From contig JBBQCD010000015.1 of the NCBI GenBank assembly GCA_038318385.1, positions 1 through 64,000 of the forward strand: 64,000 bases of DNA. Direction: 5' to 3'. Under the pieces are notes generated by a model that saw nothing but the letters and a program-made list of their open reading frames with translations, was not told the DNA's origin and made no database searches. Below, piece after piece: positions 29,492-38,810 of the stretch (positions within the stretch are counted from its first letter, which is position 1; every line of letters begins with the position of its first letter). The DNA is from Schlegelella_A sp038318385. GTDB lineage: Bacteria > Pseudomonadota > Gammaproteobacteria > Burkholderiales > Burkholderiaceae_C. The position numbers were made by a program, and so were the translations under genes.

Positions 29492-30271
29492 TCAGCCCAG
29501 GCGTGCCAGCTCGTCTTCGGTGAAGCCCGCGGCGCGGCGCGCCTCCAGGTTGAACGGACCGCGTGCCCGCGGCGCGCCATGCTGCCGGGCAAGCTCCGCG
29601 TACGTGGCCAGCGGATCCAGGCCGCGCTCGGCGCAGAGCCAGCGATACCAGTGGTTGCCGATGGCGACGTGACCGATCTCGTCGCGCAAGATCACGTCGA
29701 TGATGGCCGCGCCCACCCGGTCGCCCGCGCCGGCGAGCTTGGCGCGGACCGCGGGCGAGGCGTCGAGCCCGCGTGCCTCCAGCGTGCGCGGAACGAGGGC
29801 CATGCGGGCGAGGACGTCTGCCTTCGTGCGCTCGGCCATCTCCCAGAGCGCACCGTGCGCATCGAAGTCGCCGTAGCGGCAGCCGAGTGTCCTCAGGTGG
29901 TCGCGCAGCAGGGCGAAATGCAGGGCTTCCTCGCGGGCGACCTGGGCCCAATCGCGGTAGTACGCCAGCGGCATGCCCGCGAACCGCCAGATGGCGTCGA
30001 GGGCCAGGTCGATGGCGTTGAGTTCGATGTGCGCGATCGCGTGCAGCAGGGCCGCCCGGCCGTCGGGACTGCGCATGCTGCGGGGCTTCAGGCGCGTGTG
30101 GTCGACGAGGCACGGCCGCTGCGGGCGACCGGGGATTCCCGGCGGCTCCGGCAGCGCCTCGGTCGCGTCGACCATCGCCTCGGGAGCGAGCTGGCGTGCC
30201 CCCTCCGCCTTGCGGTCGGGATCGGCCTCCAACACAAGGGCCAGGGCCGCGGACCGTAACGTCGATGTCAT
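29492..30271 (-). CDS. DUF455 ferritin-like protein
   Basis: A 259-residue protein from ATG 30271. It belongs to the DUF455 ferritin-like family: ALLHAIAHIELNAIDLALDA, REEALHFALLRDHLRTLG and ILRDEIGHVAIGNHWYRWLC supply Glu and His ligands for a carboxylate-bridged di-iron centre. The family is related to the tRNA hydroxylase MiaE, but the reaction is not established. It is divergent from the gamma carbonic anhydrase gene with an 82-base shared spacer. Confidence 0.87.
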   Translation of the reverse strand: MTSTLRSAALALVLEADPDRKAEGARQLAPEAMVDATEALPEPPGIPGRPQRPCLVDHTRLKPRSMRSPDGRAALLHAIAHIELNAIDLALDAIWRFAGMPLAYYRDWAQVAREEALHFALLRDHLRTLGCRYGDFDAHGALWEMAERTKADVLARMALVPRTLEARGLDASPAVRAKLAGAGDRVGAAIIDVILRDEIGHVAIGNHWYRWLCAERGLDPLATYAELARQHGAPRARGPFNLEARRAAGFTEDELARLG

Positions 30272-30353
30272 GGCGGCGATTCTCCGTCGTCCGGCCGGAA
30301 GGGACGGTGCGAAGCCACTCCTAGAATCGGACTCTCCATCGGAAGTGAACGGC

Positions 30354-30878
30354 ATGGCCCTCTACAGCATCGACGACGAGACTCCCCGCATCGACCCCAC
30401 GGCCTGGGTCGCCGACAGTGCCCAGGTGATGGGCAACGTCGCCCTGCTGGAGGAATCGAGCGTCTGGTTCGGTTCGGTGCTGCGCGGCGATACCGAGCTG
30501 CTGCAGATCGGCCGCCGCGCCAACGTGCAGGACGGCTGCATCGTCCATTCCGACGCCGGCTTTCCGATGACGCTGGGCGACGACGTCAGCATCGGCCATC
30601 AGGTGATGCTGCATGGCTGCACCGTCGGCGACGGCTCGCTGATCGGCATCCAGTCGGTGGTGCTCAACGGTGCGCGCATCGGCCGCAACTGCCTCGTCGG
30701 CGCGGGTTCTCTGGTCACCGAGGGCAAGGAGTTTCCGGACGGTTCGATGATTCTCGGCCGGCCGGCGAAGGTCGTGCGGTCGCTGACGCCGGAGCAGATC
30801 GCGGGCTTGCGCGCGATCGCCGTGCACTACGTCGACAACGCACGGCGCTTTCGCACCGGATTGCGCAAGATCGGTTGA
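30354..30878 (+). CDS. Gamma carbonic anhydrase family protein
   Basis: A 174-residue left-handed beta-helix protein (YrdA/PaaY/CaiE group) from ATG 30354. Hexapeptide repeats run through most of the length (VADSAQVMGNVALLEESSVW to GARIGRNCLVGAGSLV). The trimer-interface metal ligands appear as IVHSDAG, IGHQVMLHGC, giving the three expected His. Many members bind zinc or iron; not all are active carbonic anhydrases, some acting on acyl-CoA. The C-terminal helix (VHYVDNARRFRTGLR) is normal. Confidence 0.9.
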   Translation: MALYSIDDETPRIDPTAWVADSAQVMGNVALLEESSVWFGSVLRGDTELLQIGRRANVQDGCIVHSDAGFPMTLGDDVSIGHQVMLHGCTVGDGSLIGIQSVVLNGARIGRNCLVGAGSLVTEGKEFPDGSMILGRPAKVVRSLTPEQIAGLRAIAVHYVDNARRFRTGLRKIG

Positions 30879-30925
30879 GCCGCGGCGGCGCGATGTTCGC
30901 GCTGCGCCCGAAACCGTCGCGTGGC

Positions 30926-31717
30926 TCAGCCGAGCAGGCGGATGCGCACGGTGCCGAGGCTGCCGAAATCGGCGTCGTAGATGCCCGGTCCCGGTACGGG
31001 CAGGCAGCCGCTGCAGCTCCCGGTGGTGACGATGTCGCCGGCGCGCAGGCCGCGCGGCCGCATGGAGGCGAGGTTGGCCAGCATCACGACCGCACCCACC
31101 GGGTCGCCGTCGAGCACGGCCCGGCCGTTGCCGCGGGCGAACTCGACCGGGCCTTCCGGGCCCGGCCCGCGCAGCACCATCGCGTGGCCGGCGTAGTCGA
31201 CGTCGCGCCAGGCCGCAGACGGTGCACCGATGACGAAGCCGCCATTGTTGAGGGCGTCGGCGAGTTCCATGAGAACGGGGGAGCCGGCCGGCAGGCGGGA
31301 ATCGACGACCTCGATCACCGGGCGGACGGCGCCGATGGCATCCTCGACCTCGGCCCGCGACCACGCCGCATCGCGGCCGCGCAGATCGCGTGCCATCTCG
31401 AAGGCGAATTCGCACTCCAGGCGCGGCCAGATGAACTGCGCCAGTTCGAAGGCTTCGCCCGAGGCCCGCACCCACGGCCCCAGGAGCGCGCCGGCGAGAG
31501 GGCCATCGACCCCCATCTGGCGCTGCTGATCGGCGGTGACGCCGGAGATCTTCCAGCCGCGCACCGGGCCGAGCTCGGCCGCCACCGCCTGCTGCAGTCG
31601 GCAGGCTTCAGCGAGGTCCGCAGGGACCCAGGCTGCCGACAACGGCGCGACGCGTCGGGCATCCCGGCGGGCGGTGGCCAGCGCGGCCCGCGCGGCGCTG
31701 AATGTTTCTTCGTTCAT
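30926..31717 (-). CDS. 2-keto-4-pentenoate hydratase family protein
   Basis: A 263-residue protein of the fumarylacetoacetate hydrolase fold. Metal-binding acidic residues lie in RLECEFAFEMARDL, and the active-site segments GWKISGVTADQQRQMGVDGP and DIVTTGSCSGCLPV follow the MhpD/DmpE pattern. It would hydrate a 2-hydroxypenta-2,4-dienoate-type intermediate or decarboxylate a related oxo-acid, as in meta-cleavage of aromatics. No other catabolic gene is next to it, so the pathway is unknown. ATG 31717 is chosen; an ATG at 31747 would add ten residues. Confidence 0.85.
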   Translation of the reverse strand: MNEETFSAARAALATARRDARRVAPLSAAWVPADLAEACRLQQAVAAELGPVRGWKISGVTADQQRQMGVDGPLAGALLGPWVRASGEAFELAQFIWPRLECEFAFEMARDLRGRDAAWSRAEVEDAIGAVRPVIEVVDSRLPAGSPVLMELADALNNGGFVIGAPSAAWRDVDYAGHAMVLRGPGPEGPVEFARGNGRAVLDGDPVGAVVMLANLASMRPRGLRAGDIVTTGSCSGCLPVPGPGIYDADFGSLGTVRIRLLG

Positions 31718-31778
31718 GGCTCTCCGATTCGACATGTCCCTCGGCATCGCGCTGTCGGCGACGCCCCGGATAATTATC

Positions 31779-31801
31779 GGCTCGCTGCGCCGCAGCGAGC
31801 C
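31779..31801. promoter_or_regulatory. Strong hairpin in the hslO leader
   Basis: GGCTCGCTGCG (31779-31789) and CGCAGCGAGCC (31791-31801) are perfect 11-base reverse complements around one base, so a stable stem with a small loop can form 23 bases before the hslO start. An AT-rich -10-like segment (GGATAATTAT, 31768-31777) lies directly before it. A leader hairpin controlling hslO, or an operator, is possible. Confidence 0.5.
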
Positions 31802-31824
31802 CGCCTTCGACCGGACCGCCGACC

Positions 31825-32802
31825 TTGAGCGAACTGCACAAATTCATTTTCGACGGCGAGCCGGTTCGCGGCATGCTCGTGCGCCTGACCGATGGCTGGC
31901 AGGAAGTCCTGGCGCGCCGCGCCGGTGCCGATCAACCCTATGCCGCGCCGGTGCGGGCGCTGCTCGGCGAGATGGCGGCCGCCGCGGTACTGATGCAGGC
32001 CAACATCAAGTTCAACGGCTCGCTGACGCTGCAGGTTCACGGCGACGGACCGGTGAAGCTGGCGGTGGCCGAGGTCCAGCCCCAGCTCGCCTTCCGGGTC
32101 ACGGCCCAGGTCGTCGGCGAGGTTCCTGCCGATGCCCGCCTCGAGGCGCTGCTGAACGTGCACGGCAAGGGACGTTGCGCGATCACCCTGGATCCGAAGG
32201 ATCGCCTGCCGGGGCAGCAGCCCTACCAGGGCGTGGTGCCGCTGCACGGCGACGTCCGCGAACCGCTGCAGGACCTTTCGCAGGTGCTGGAGCACTACAT
32301 GCTGCAGTCCGAGCAGCTCGATACGCGCCTGGTGCTGGCGGCGGACGACAACGTCGCGGCGGGACTGCTGATCCAGCGCCTGCCGGTCAGCGGCAGCGGC
32401 AACCTCGGCGGTGGACGGTCGCGCAACGAGGACGAGATCGGCATCAACGAGTCTTACAACCGCATCGCCCACCTCGCCGCCACGCTGACCCGAGCCGAGT
32501 TGCTGACGCTGGACGCCGACACGATCCTGCGGCGACTCTTCTGGGAGGAAAAGCTGCTGCGCTTTGCGCCGCAGACCGGCGATGCCGGGCCGCGGTTTGC
32601 CTGTTCGTGCTCGCGCGAGCGGGTGGGAGCCATGCTGATCAGCCTCGGCCGAGAGGAGGTCGACGGCATCATCGTCGAGCAGGGCAGGGTCGAGATCGGC
32701 TGCGAATTCTGCGGCCAGAAATATCACTTCGACCCGGTCGATGTCGGCGAGCTGTTCACGCCGGTGCGCGACCAGCCGCCCGGTTCGCAGACGCTCAACT
32801 GA
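31825..32802 (+). CDS. hslO: Hsp33 redox-regulated chaperone
   Basis: A 325-residue chaperone that holds unfolding proteins under oxidative heat stress. The C-terminal redox zinc site is complete: CSCSRERVGAM and, about 30 residues later, CEFCGQKYHF (CxC...CxxC). The N-terminal domain has LHKFIFDGEPVRGMLVRLTD, GQQPYQGVVPL and SEQLDTRLVLA. Translation must start at TTG 31825 to include the family N-terminus; the next Met is 16 residues later. A strong hairpin precedes the start. It is convergent with the zinc-ribbon gene, with nine bases between stops. Confidence 0.95.
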   Translation: MSELHKFIFDGEPVRGMLVRLTDGWQEVLARRAGADQPYAAPVRALLGEMAAAAVLMQANIKFNGSLTLQVHGDGPVKLAVAEVQPQLAFRVTAQVVGEVPADARLEALLNVHGKGRCAITLDPKDRLPGQQPYQGVVPLHGDVREPLQDLSQVLEHYMLQSEQLDTRLVLAADDNVAAGLLIQRLPVSGSGNLGGGRSRNEDEIGINESYNRIAHLAATLTRAELLTLDADTILRRLFWEEKLLRFAPQTGDAGPRFACSCSRERVGAMLISLGREEVDGIIVEQGRVEIGCEFCGQKYHFDPVDVGELFTPVRDQPPGSQTLN

Positions 32803-32811
32803 GCGCCGACC

Positions 32812-34062
32812 TCACTTCAGGCGCTGCCCGCAAACGCCGCAGTAGACGTCGTCGACGGAACAGACTGCCGTGCAGCTTGGGCAGTTGACTGTCAGCGGCG
32901 GCGGCGTGAAGGTCGGCGGGGGAGCAGGCTCGATCGGCTCGCGGGGCGGGACGCTCGGCGCAGCAGCGGGGCTGGCCGGCGTCGGGACCCCGGCGGCGGT
33001 CGCGGGGGCGGCGGGCTGCTCCGGTGGCGTCGGTGACGAGCTCCGTTCGCGCGACGCGGCGGTCGCTGCGGCCGAAGCTGCGGCCGCCTTCGCCTTGGCA
33101 AGCTCGCCGAACTCCGCCGTGCGTCGCTTGGCGTCGTCGAAGCCGCGTCGCAGCGCGTCCTCGGTGGCACCGACGTCCAGACCTTCCGTGAGGCGCAGGT
33201 ACACGATGTTGAGGCCGAGCAGCCAGACCAGTCCGATCAGCGTCGTCGCCACGGCCCAGATCACGCCGGCGCCGATCATGCCGCCGACGATGTAGCTGCC
33301 GCCGGTGCCGCTCATCCCGCCATACGCCGCGCCCGGCATCATCCCGAACATGGGGCCGATGCCGGCCGGACCGCCGAGGATCGACGCAGCGAGGCCGACC
33401 GTCGGCATCATGCCGGCACCGGCGATGCCGAAGACGATGAAGCCGACGAACAGGCTGAGGAACCACAGCGCGGCCAGCAGCAGCAGCCCATCGACCAGGC
33501 GGGTGCGGGCGATCGCGAGGGTCTGCGCGATCGCCCTCGTGACGGGCAGCCCCTCCCAGATGGCGGGCAGTGCCAGCACCAGGCAGACGAAGAGGCCGAA
33601 GACGGTGACCCCGGCGAGGACCACCGACACCGGGAAGGCGACGACGAAGAGGAGCGGGCCGAGGTAGGGAATCTTGCAGACGAGGAACACCAGCGCGATG
33701 ACGATGAAGACCGCGATCGCGACGGCCAGCAGTCCGAGGCCGAGCAGGATCAGCTTCGGGATGCACATCAGGCCGAAGACGAGTGCGTCTCCGAGGCTGC
33801 GCGGTGGCGCGCCGCGGGCCTGGTCCATCAGGATCACTCCGGCGCCGTTCACGCCGGTGCCGACGGCCAGGAACATGACGAGGGCACCGAACAGGGCACC
33901 GATGGCACCGAGTCGGCCCGCCAGCATCGAGACGACGATGCCGACGACCAGGCTGCCGAGGAGCGTCACGAGCGCACGGCCGTTGCGCAAGCCTCCGAGG
34001 GCCTGGAAGACGCTGCCGAAAGCCGTGGCCGGAAGTCCTGAAGGGGCGGCGGAAGGTGTCAT
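32812..34062 (-). CDS. Multi-pass membrane protein with C-terminal zinc ribbon
   Basis: A 416-residue protein from ATG 34062. Six or more hydrophobic segments occupy residues 30-280 (LVTLLGSLVVGIVVSMLAG, LILLGLGLLAVAIAVFIVIA and others). A charged Ala-rich helix and a long Pro/Ala linker follow, then a terminal four-Cys zinc ribbon CPSCTAVCSVDDVYCGVCG. No enzymatic motif is recognised. The gene upstream also encodes a zinc-ribbon membrane protein, suggesting that the pair works together. The ribbon probably mediates protein interaction on the cytoplasmic side. Confidence 0.78.
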   Translation of the reverse strand: MTPSAAPSGLPATAFGSVFQALGGLRNGRALVTLLGSLVVGIVVSMLAGRLGAIGALFGALVMFLAVGTGVNGAGVILMDQARGAPPRSLGDALVFGLMCIPKLILLGLGLLAVAIAVFIVIALVFLVCKIPYLGPLLFVVAFPVSVVLAGVTVFGLFVCLVLALPAIWEGLPVTRAIAQTLAIARTRLVDGLLLLAALWFLSLFVGFIVFGIAGAGMMPTVGLAASILGGPAGIGPMFGMMPGAAYGGMSGTGGSYIVGGMIGAGVIWAVATTLIGLVWLLGLNIVYLRLTEGLDVGATEDALRRGFDDAKRRTAEFGELAKAKAAAASAAATAASRERSSSPTPPEQPAAPATAAGVPTPASPAAAPSVPPREPIEPAPPPTFTPPPLTVNCPSCTAVCSVDDVYCGVCGQRLK

Positions 34063-34123
34063 GCGGAAGCTCCATTCGGCGGTGGGTTGAGGCGCGTCGC
34101 TCGCGCGTCCGGACAGGTGGGTA

Positions 34124-35224
34124 TCAGGTCGGGTCTCTGCGGCGCTCCTCGTTGGCGCGGATCTGCCTGCACAGGCTTTCGTTGGCGTGCTCAGGCGCCC
34201 CGCAGGCGCGCGACTCGCAGATCGACTGGCTGATCGCGTTGCGCCCGGCGCAGAGCTCGCGCACCGTGCGAGCCTGCTCGACCGGCGCCGGCCGTGGCGG
34301 CGGGGCCACGGCCCGTGGCGGCGGAGCGACCGGACGCTGAGCCTCGGCACGCTTGCGCGCAGCCGCCGCATCCTGCTCGGCCTTCAGGCGGATCGCGGCC
34401 TCGCGCTCCTCGGTGGCCGCCTTGGCCTTGGCCTCGCGCTCGGCCTTCAGCTTCGCCGTCCGCTCGCGGGCAACCTTGTCGCGCGCCGCCTTCTCGGCTG
34501 CAAGGCGCTGCGACTCGTCGACGCTGGCCGCGGCGCCCGGTGCGGAGGCGGCGTCGGTGGTCTCGATGAACTCGGTGCCGGCGGCGGCCGTGCTCGCCGC
34601 ACGGTCGGTCGGTGTCACGATCGTCTCGGACGATGCTGCCGGTGTCGCCTGCGGCGCCGGTGCGGCCGGAGCCGCTGGCAGAACCTGGGGTTGCGCTGTT
34701 GTGGCGGCAGGCGGAGCCGGCGGTGAGGCGGACGTGTCGAGGAACCACCAGGCGACGACCACGGCGACGCAGGCGGCGATGCCGAGGCCGGCAAAGAGGC
34801 TGGTCCGGCTCGTGGGTCTGGGGGGTGGGGGTTCGCCGAAGCCGATCGATGCCGGGGGCGCTGCCGACTCTTTCGCAGCGGCTGCCGTCGCGGGAGGGGT
34901 CACGGCGGGCACGGGCCAGGGATCGGCTGGCGACGTGTAGCCGGCGGTCGCGGCGTCAGGCTCCGGCGGCTGTGCACCTTTTGCGGCGGCACCCGCCGAA
35001 GCGCCGATGCGATTCAGTGCATCGCTGCCCACCAGGTTGACACCGCACTTGGCGCAGTAGCGCACGCCAGGCTTGTTGGCGAAGCCGCACTCGGGACAGT
35101 CGATGCCGGCGTCTGCCGGACTCGGCGCGGCGGGGGCGGGGATCGGAAAGGCGGTGCCGCAGACCTTGCAGAACTGGGCTTCGTTGCGGTTCTCGGCGTG
35201 ACAACTCTTGCAGATCTTCGCCAT
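34124..35224 (-). CDS. Zinc-ribbon single-pass membrane protein with coiled coil
   Basis: A 366-residue protein from ATG 35224. Two N-terminal zinc ribbons (CKSCHAENRNEAQFCKVCG and CPECGFANKPGVRYCAKCG) are followed by a Pro-rich linker, one transmembrane helix (LFAGLGIAACVAVVVAWWFL, about 142-162), an Ala/Pro spacer and a Lys/Glu/Ala-rich coiled coil of about 60 residues. A small Cys-containing tail ends it (ELCAGRNAISQSICESRACG). That tail resembles the short C-terminal motifs of TonB- or TolA-like envelope proteins in betaproteobacteria. Topology: ribbons inside, coiled coil in the periplasm. Function unknown; it precedes the other zinc-ribbon gene by 61 bases. Confidence 0.78.
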   Translation of the reverse strand: MAKICKSCHAENRNEAQFCKVCGTAFPIPAPAAPSPADAGIDCPECGFANKPGVRYCAKCGVNLVGSDALNRIGASAGAAAKGAQPPEPDAATAGYTSPADPWPVPAVTPPATAAAAKESAAPPASIGFGEPPPPRPTSRTSLFAGLGIAACVAVVVAWWFLDTSASPPAPPAATTAQPQVLPAAPAAPAPQATPAASSETIVTPTDRAASTAAAGTEFIETTDAASAPGAAASVDESQRLAAEKAARDKVARERTAKLKAEREAKAKAATEEREAAIRLKAEQDAAAARKRAEAQRPVAPPPRAVAPPPRPAPVEQARTVRELCAGRNAISQSICESRACGAPEHANESLCRQIRANEERRRDPT

Positions 35225-35365
35225 CCGGTCCTCTCGTGATGATGGCGGGCACGATACCTTGGATCGGAGGTGATCGCAAACGCGCCTGCGTGCAGGCGGG
35301 GTCGGGCGATCCCGCGGGTGGACAATGGCAGCGCCTTTGAAGTTCACCGAAGCGCGGGAGGGCCT

Positions 35366-35842
35366 GTGGGTTATGCGATCCTGAAGTCGATCCACCTGCT
35401 CGGCGTCGTCGCCTGGGTCGGCGGCATGTTCTTCGCCCTCTACTGCCTGCGCCCTGCGGCCGCAGCCCTCGAGCCGCCGTTGCGGGTGGTGTTGATGCGC
35501 GACGCACTCAAGCGCTTCTTCGATGTCGTGCTCGTCGCGGCCGCGCTGGTTCTCGCGAGCGGCGCCTGGATGATCGCGACGGCCTCGCGCGTGTCGGTCA
35601 ATGCAGGCATCGGCTTCAACATGCCGGTCGACTGGCACGTGATGGTGACGCTCGGCGTCGTCATGATCGCCGTCTTCGGCTATGTCCGCTTCGCCGTCTT
35701 CCGACAGTTGCAGGACGCGACCGTCGCGCGTGACTGGCCGGCGGCGGCCGCGGCGCTCGGACGTATCAGGGCGCTGGTGCTCGTCAACCTCGCGCTTGCG
35801 GTTGTCATCATCGTCGTCACCCGCCTCGGCGAGGCGTCCTGA
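35366..35842 (+). CDS. CopD-family membrane protein
   Basis: A 158-residue protein with four transmembrane helices. GTG 35366 is chosen because a GGGAGG ribosome site lies just upstream and the hydrophobic N-terminus VGYAILKSIHLLGVVAWVGG then begins at once. The His in SIHLLGVVAWVGGMFF and the later DWHVMVTLGVVMI match the CopD domain linked to copper handling, though many stand-alone members have no known substrate. It is divergent from the zinc-ribbon gene and convergent with the kinase gene. Confidence 0.85.
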   Translation: MGYAILKSIHLLGVVAWVGGMFFALYCLRPAAAALEPPLRVVLMRDALKRFFDVVLVAAALVLASGAWMIATASRVSVNAGIGFNMPVDWHVMVTLGVVMIAVFGYVRFAVFRQLQDATVARDWPAAAAALGRIRALVLVNLALAVVIIVVTRLGEAS

Positions 35843-35893
35843 CGCCTCGCCGGCGCGCTGCCGTGGTGCGGCGCGTGGCTCGCGATCGGAGCC

Positions 35894-36529
35894 TCAGCGC
35901 GGCGGCAGCGGCAACAGGTGGCGCTCGCAATCGGCGTCGCCACAACGTTCGCAGGTCCAGTGCCAGCGCGGACCGTTTTCGTTGACCGGAGGTTCCAGCG
36001 CACGCCTTGCAGCGGCCAGCGCGGCCTCCACGCGTGGCGGGCCCGAGCCGGCGACGACCGAAAAGGCGATGCCGCCGCGGTGCAAGGCCGCGCGCAGCTT
36101 GGTGTCGACCGGCTCGCGCACATGGGGTCCGTCGCGCTGCAGGCCGTCGGGCAGCCAGGGCAGGTCCAGCGCCGTGACGAGCGTCGCCCGGCAGTCGCGC
36201 TGGGCGGCCTCGGCCGCCGCGTAGAGGCTGGTGTCGTCGAAGACCTGGTCGCTGTAGATCGCGATCATCAACGCCGTCGTGTCCGCCACCACGACAGCGT
36301 GCGCGCCGGCTGCGACGTCGATGCGGCGCTGCTGTTCGGCGGCGATTCCACGCTGCTCCTCGCGCCGGGGCGTGCGCCCTTCGCGCGCGCAGAACTCGCG
36401 CAGGAATTCGCCGACGACGACGACGTCGTGGCCTTCGGCGCCGAGCCCCGCGGCGAGCGCTGCGGCCAGCGTCGTCTTGCCGGTGCTCTCCGCGCCGAGC
36501 AGGGCGATGACGGCGCCGCGGGCCGTCAT
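35894..36529 (-). CDS. NadR-like nucleotide kinase (probable nicotinamide riboside kinase)
   Basis: A 211-residue P-loop protein. Walker A is LLGAESTGKTTLAAALA (about 11-27), and VVVVGEFLREFCAREGRTP and ADTTALMIAIYSD resemble the C-terminal kinase domain of NadR. Its ATG overlaps the pnuC stop as ATGA, which supports a role in phosphorylating imported nicotinamide riboside to NMN. NadR's adenylyltransferase domain is absent. The C-terminus carries a Cys/His cluster, WTCERCGDADCERH, that could bind zinc and is not part of the basic kinase fold. Last gene of the long minus-strand run from mutS. Confidence 0.82.
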   Translation of the reverse strand: MTARGAVIALLGAESTGKTTLAAALAAGLGAEGHDVVVVGEFLREFCAREGRTPRREEQRGIAAEQQRRIDVAAGAHAVVVADTTALMIAIYSDQVFDDTSLYAAAEAAQRDCRATLVTALDLPWLPDGLQRDGPHVREPVDTKLRAALHRGGIAFSVVAGSGPPRVEAALAAARRALEPPVNENGPRWHWTCERCGDADCERHLLPLPPR

Positions 36530-37164
36530 GCCGCGCTCCGGCGGCGCGCGATCTCGCGCCAGGCGCGCCACCCGATCACCGACATCGCGATGAACAGCGC
36601 GTACAGGATCACCGTCAGCCACAGGCCCTTGTAGGCGAAAAGGGCGACGCTGACGACGTTGACGACCAGCCACGTCGGCCAGTTCTCGATGTACTTGCGG
36701 CCGAGCAGCCACTGGCCGAGCACGCTGGCCGCGGTCGGAAAGGCGTCCCACCACGGCACGTCGGTGTCGGTGTAGCTGCGCAGGAAGAGGCCGGTTGCGG
36801 GCCAGGCCGCGGCGAGCGCGAGGATTGCGATCCAGCGCCCGCGCGTCCCGAGCGCACGCACCTCCAGCTTCGCGCCGTCCGCGGTAGTGCCGCGCAGCCA
36901 CTCCCACCAGCCCCAGAGCGCGACGACGGCGAAGAAGACCTGCAAGCTGGCGTCGCCGTACAGGCGGCTTTCCCAGAAGAGGCCGACGTACAGCAACGAA
37001 CTGACGATGGCGAGCGGCCAGCCGAGCGGGTTGACGCGGATGTTCATCACCACGGTGCCGATCGCCAGCGCGAATGCCACGATCTCCAGCCAGGTGACGG
37101 GCGATCCCCACAGCACGAAGGCCGGGCGCAACAGGGGTTCGAGCGCGGCCAGCAGCGCCTGCAT
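36526..37164 (-). CDS. pnuC: Nicotinamide riboside transporter PnuC
   Basis: A 212-residue inner membrane protein with about seven helices. PnuC hallmarks are NIRVNPLGWPLAIVSSLLYV, LYGDASLQVFFAVVALWGWW and GQWLLGRKYIENWPTWLVVN. It takes up nicotinamide riboside by facilitated diffusion, pulled by phosphorylation inside the cell. The kinase expected to do this is encoded next with a 4-base overlap. It follows ftsB by 18 bases, so NAD salvage is transcribed with cell-division and glycolysis genes. Confidence 0.93.
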   Translation of the reverse strand: MQALLAALEPLLRPAFVLWGSPVTWLEIVAFALAIGTVVMNIRVNPLGWPLAIVSSLLYVGLFWESRLYGDASLQVFFAVVALWGWWEWLRGTTADGAKLEVRALGTRGRWIAILALAAAWPATGLFLRSYTDTDVPWWDAFPTAASVLGQWLLGRKYIENWPTWLVVNVVSVALFAYKGLWLTVILYALFIAMSVIGWRAWREIARRRSAA

Positions 37165-37182
37165 GGTGGAGCGCCTCGCGCC

Positions 37183-37461
37183 TCAGCGCTTGGGCGTGGA
37201 GACCTGGACGAGGATCTCGTCGGGCTTGACCATGCCGAGCTCGTAGCGCGCCTTCTCCTCGACCATCTCGAGGCCTTCCTTCAGGTCACGGACCTCCGCG
37301 GCGAGCTGCTCGTTGCGTCGTCGGGCGTCGTCGTTGGCGACCTTCTGAACGCGCAGCCGCGTCCCCAGGTCGACCGTGCGGCCGACGCCGCCCTTGCCGA
37401 ACCAGAGTTCGGCATGGACCAGCAGCAGCAGCACGACGAGGGCGAGGGTGACGAAGCGCAT
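37183..37461 (-). CDS. ftsB: Cell division protein FtsB
   Basis: A 92-residue bitopic protein. One N-terminal transmembrane helix (MRFVTLALVVLLLLVHAELW) is followed by a periplasmic coiled coil (RVQKVANDDARRRNEQLAAE) and the conserved EEKARYELGMVKPDEILVQV end. FtsB joins FtsL and FtsQ to activate septal peptidoglycan synthesis. It lies 25 bases after eno, the usual arrangement in beta- and gammaproteobacteria. Confidence 0.95.
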   Translation of the reverse strand: MRFVTLALVVLLLLVHAELWFGKGGVGRTVDLGTRLRVQKVANDDARRRNEQLAAEVRDLKEGLEMVEEKARYELGMVKPDEILVQVSTPKR

Positions 37462-37486
37462 CGGGAGGACGCCGGGACGCGAGGGC

Positions 37487-38770
<1,284 letters not shown>

Positions 38771-38810
38771 GCACTTCCTTTCGGGGTAGGGGGTCGTTGC
38801 CGAGCCGGGC

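Noticed and set aside
35283..35298. CGCCTGC-GT-GCAGGCG dyad upstream of the CopD gene
   Set aside because: The loop is too short for all seven pairs and such GC dyads are common at this base composition.
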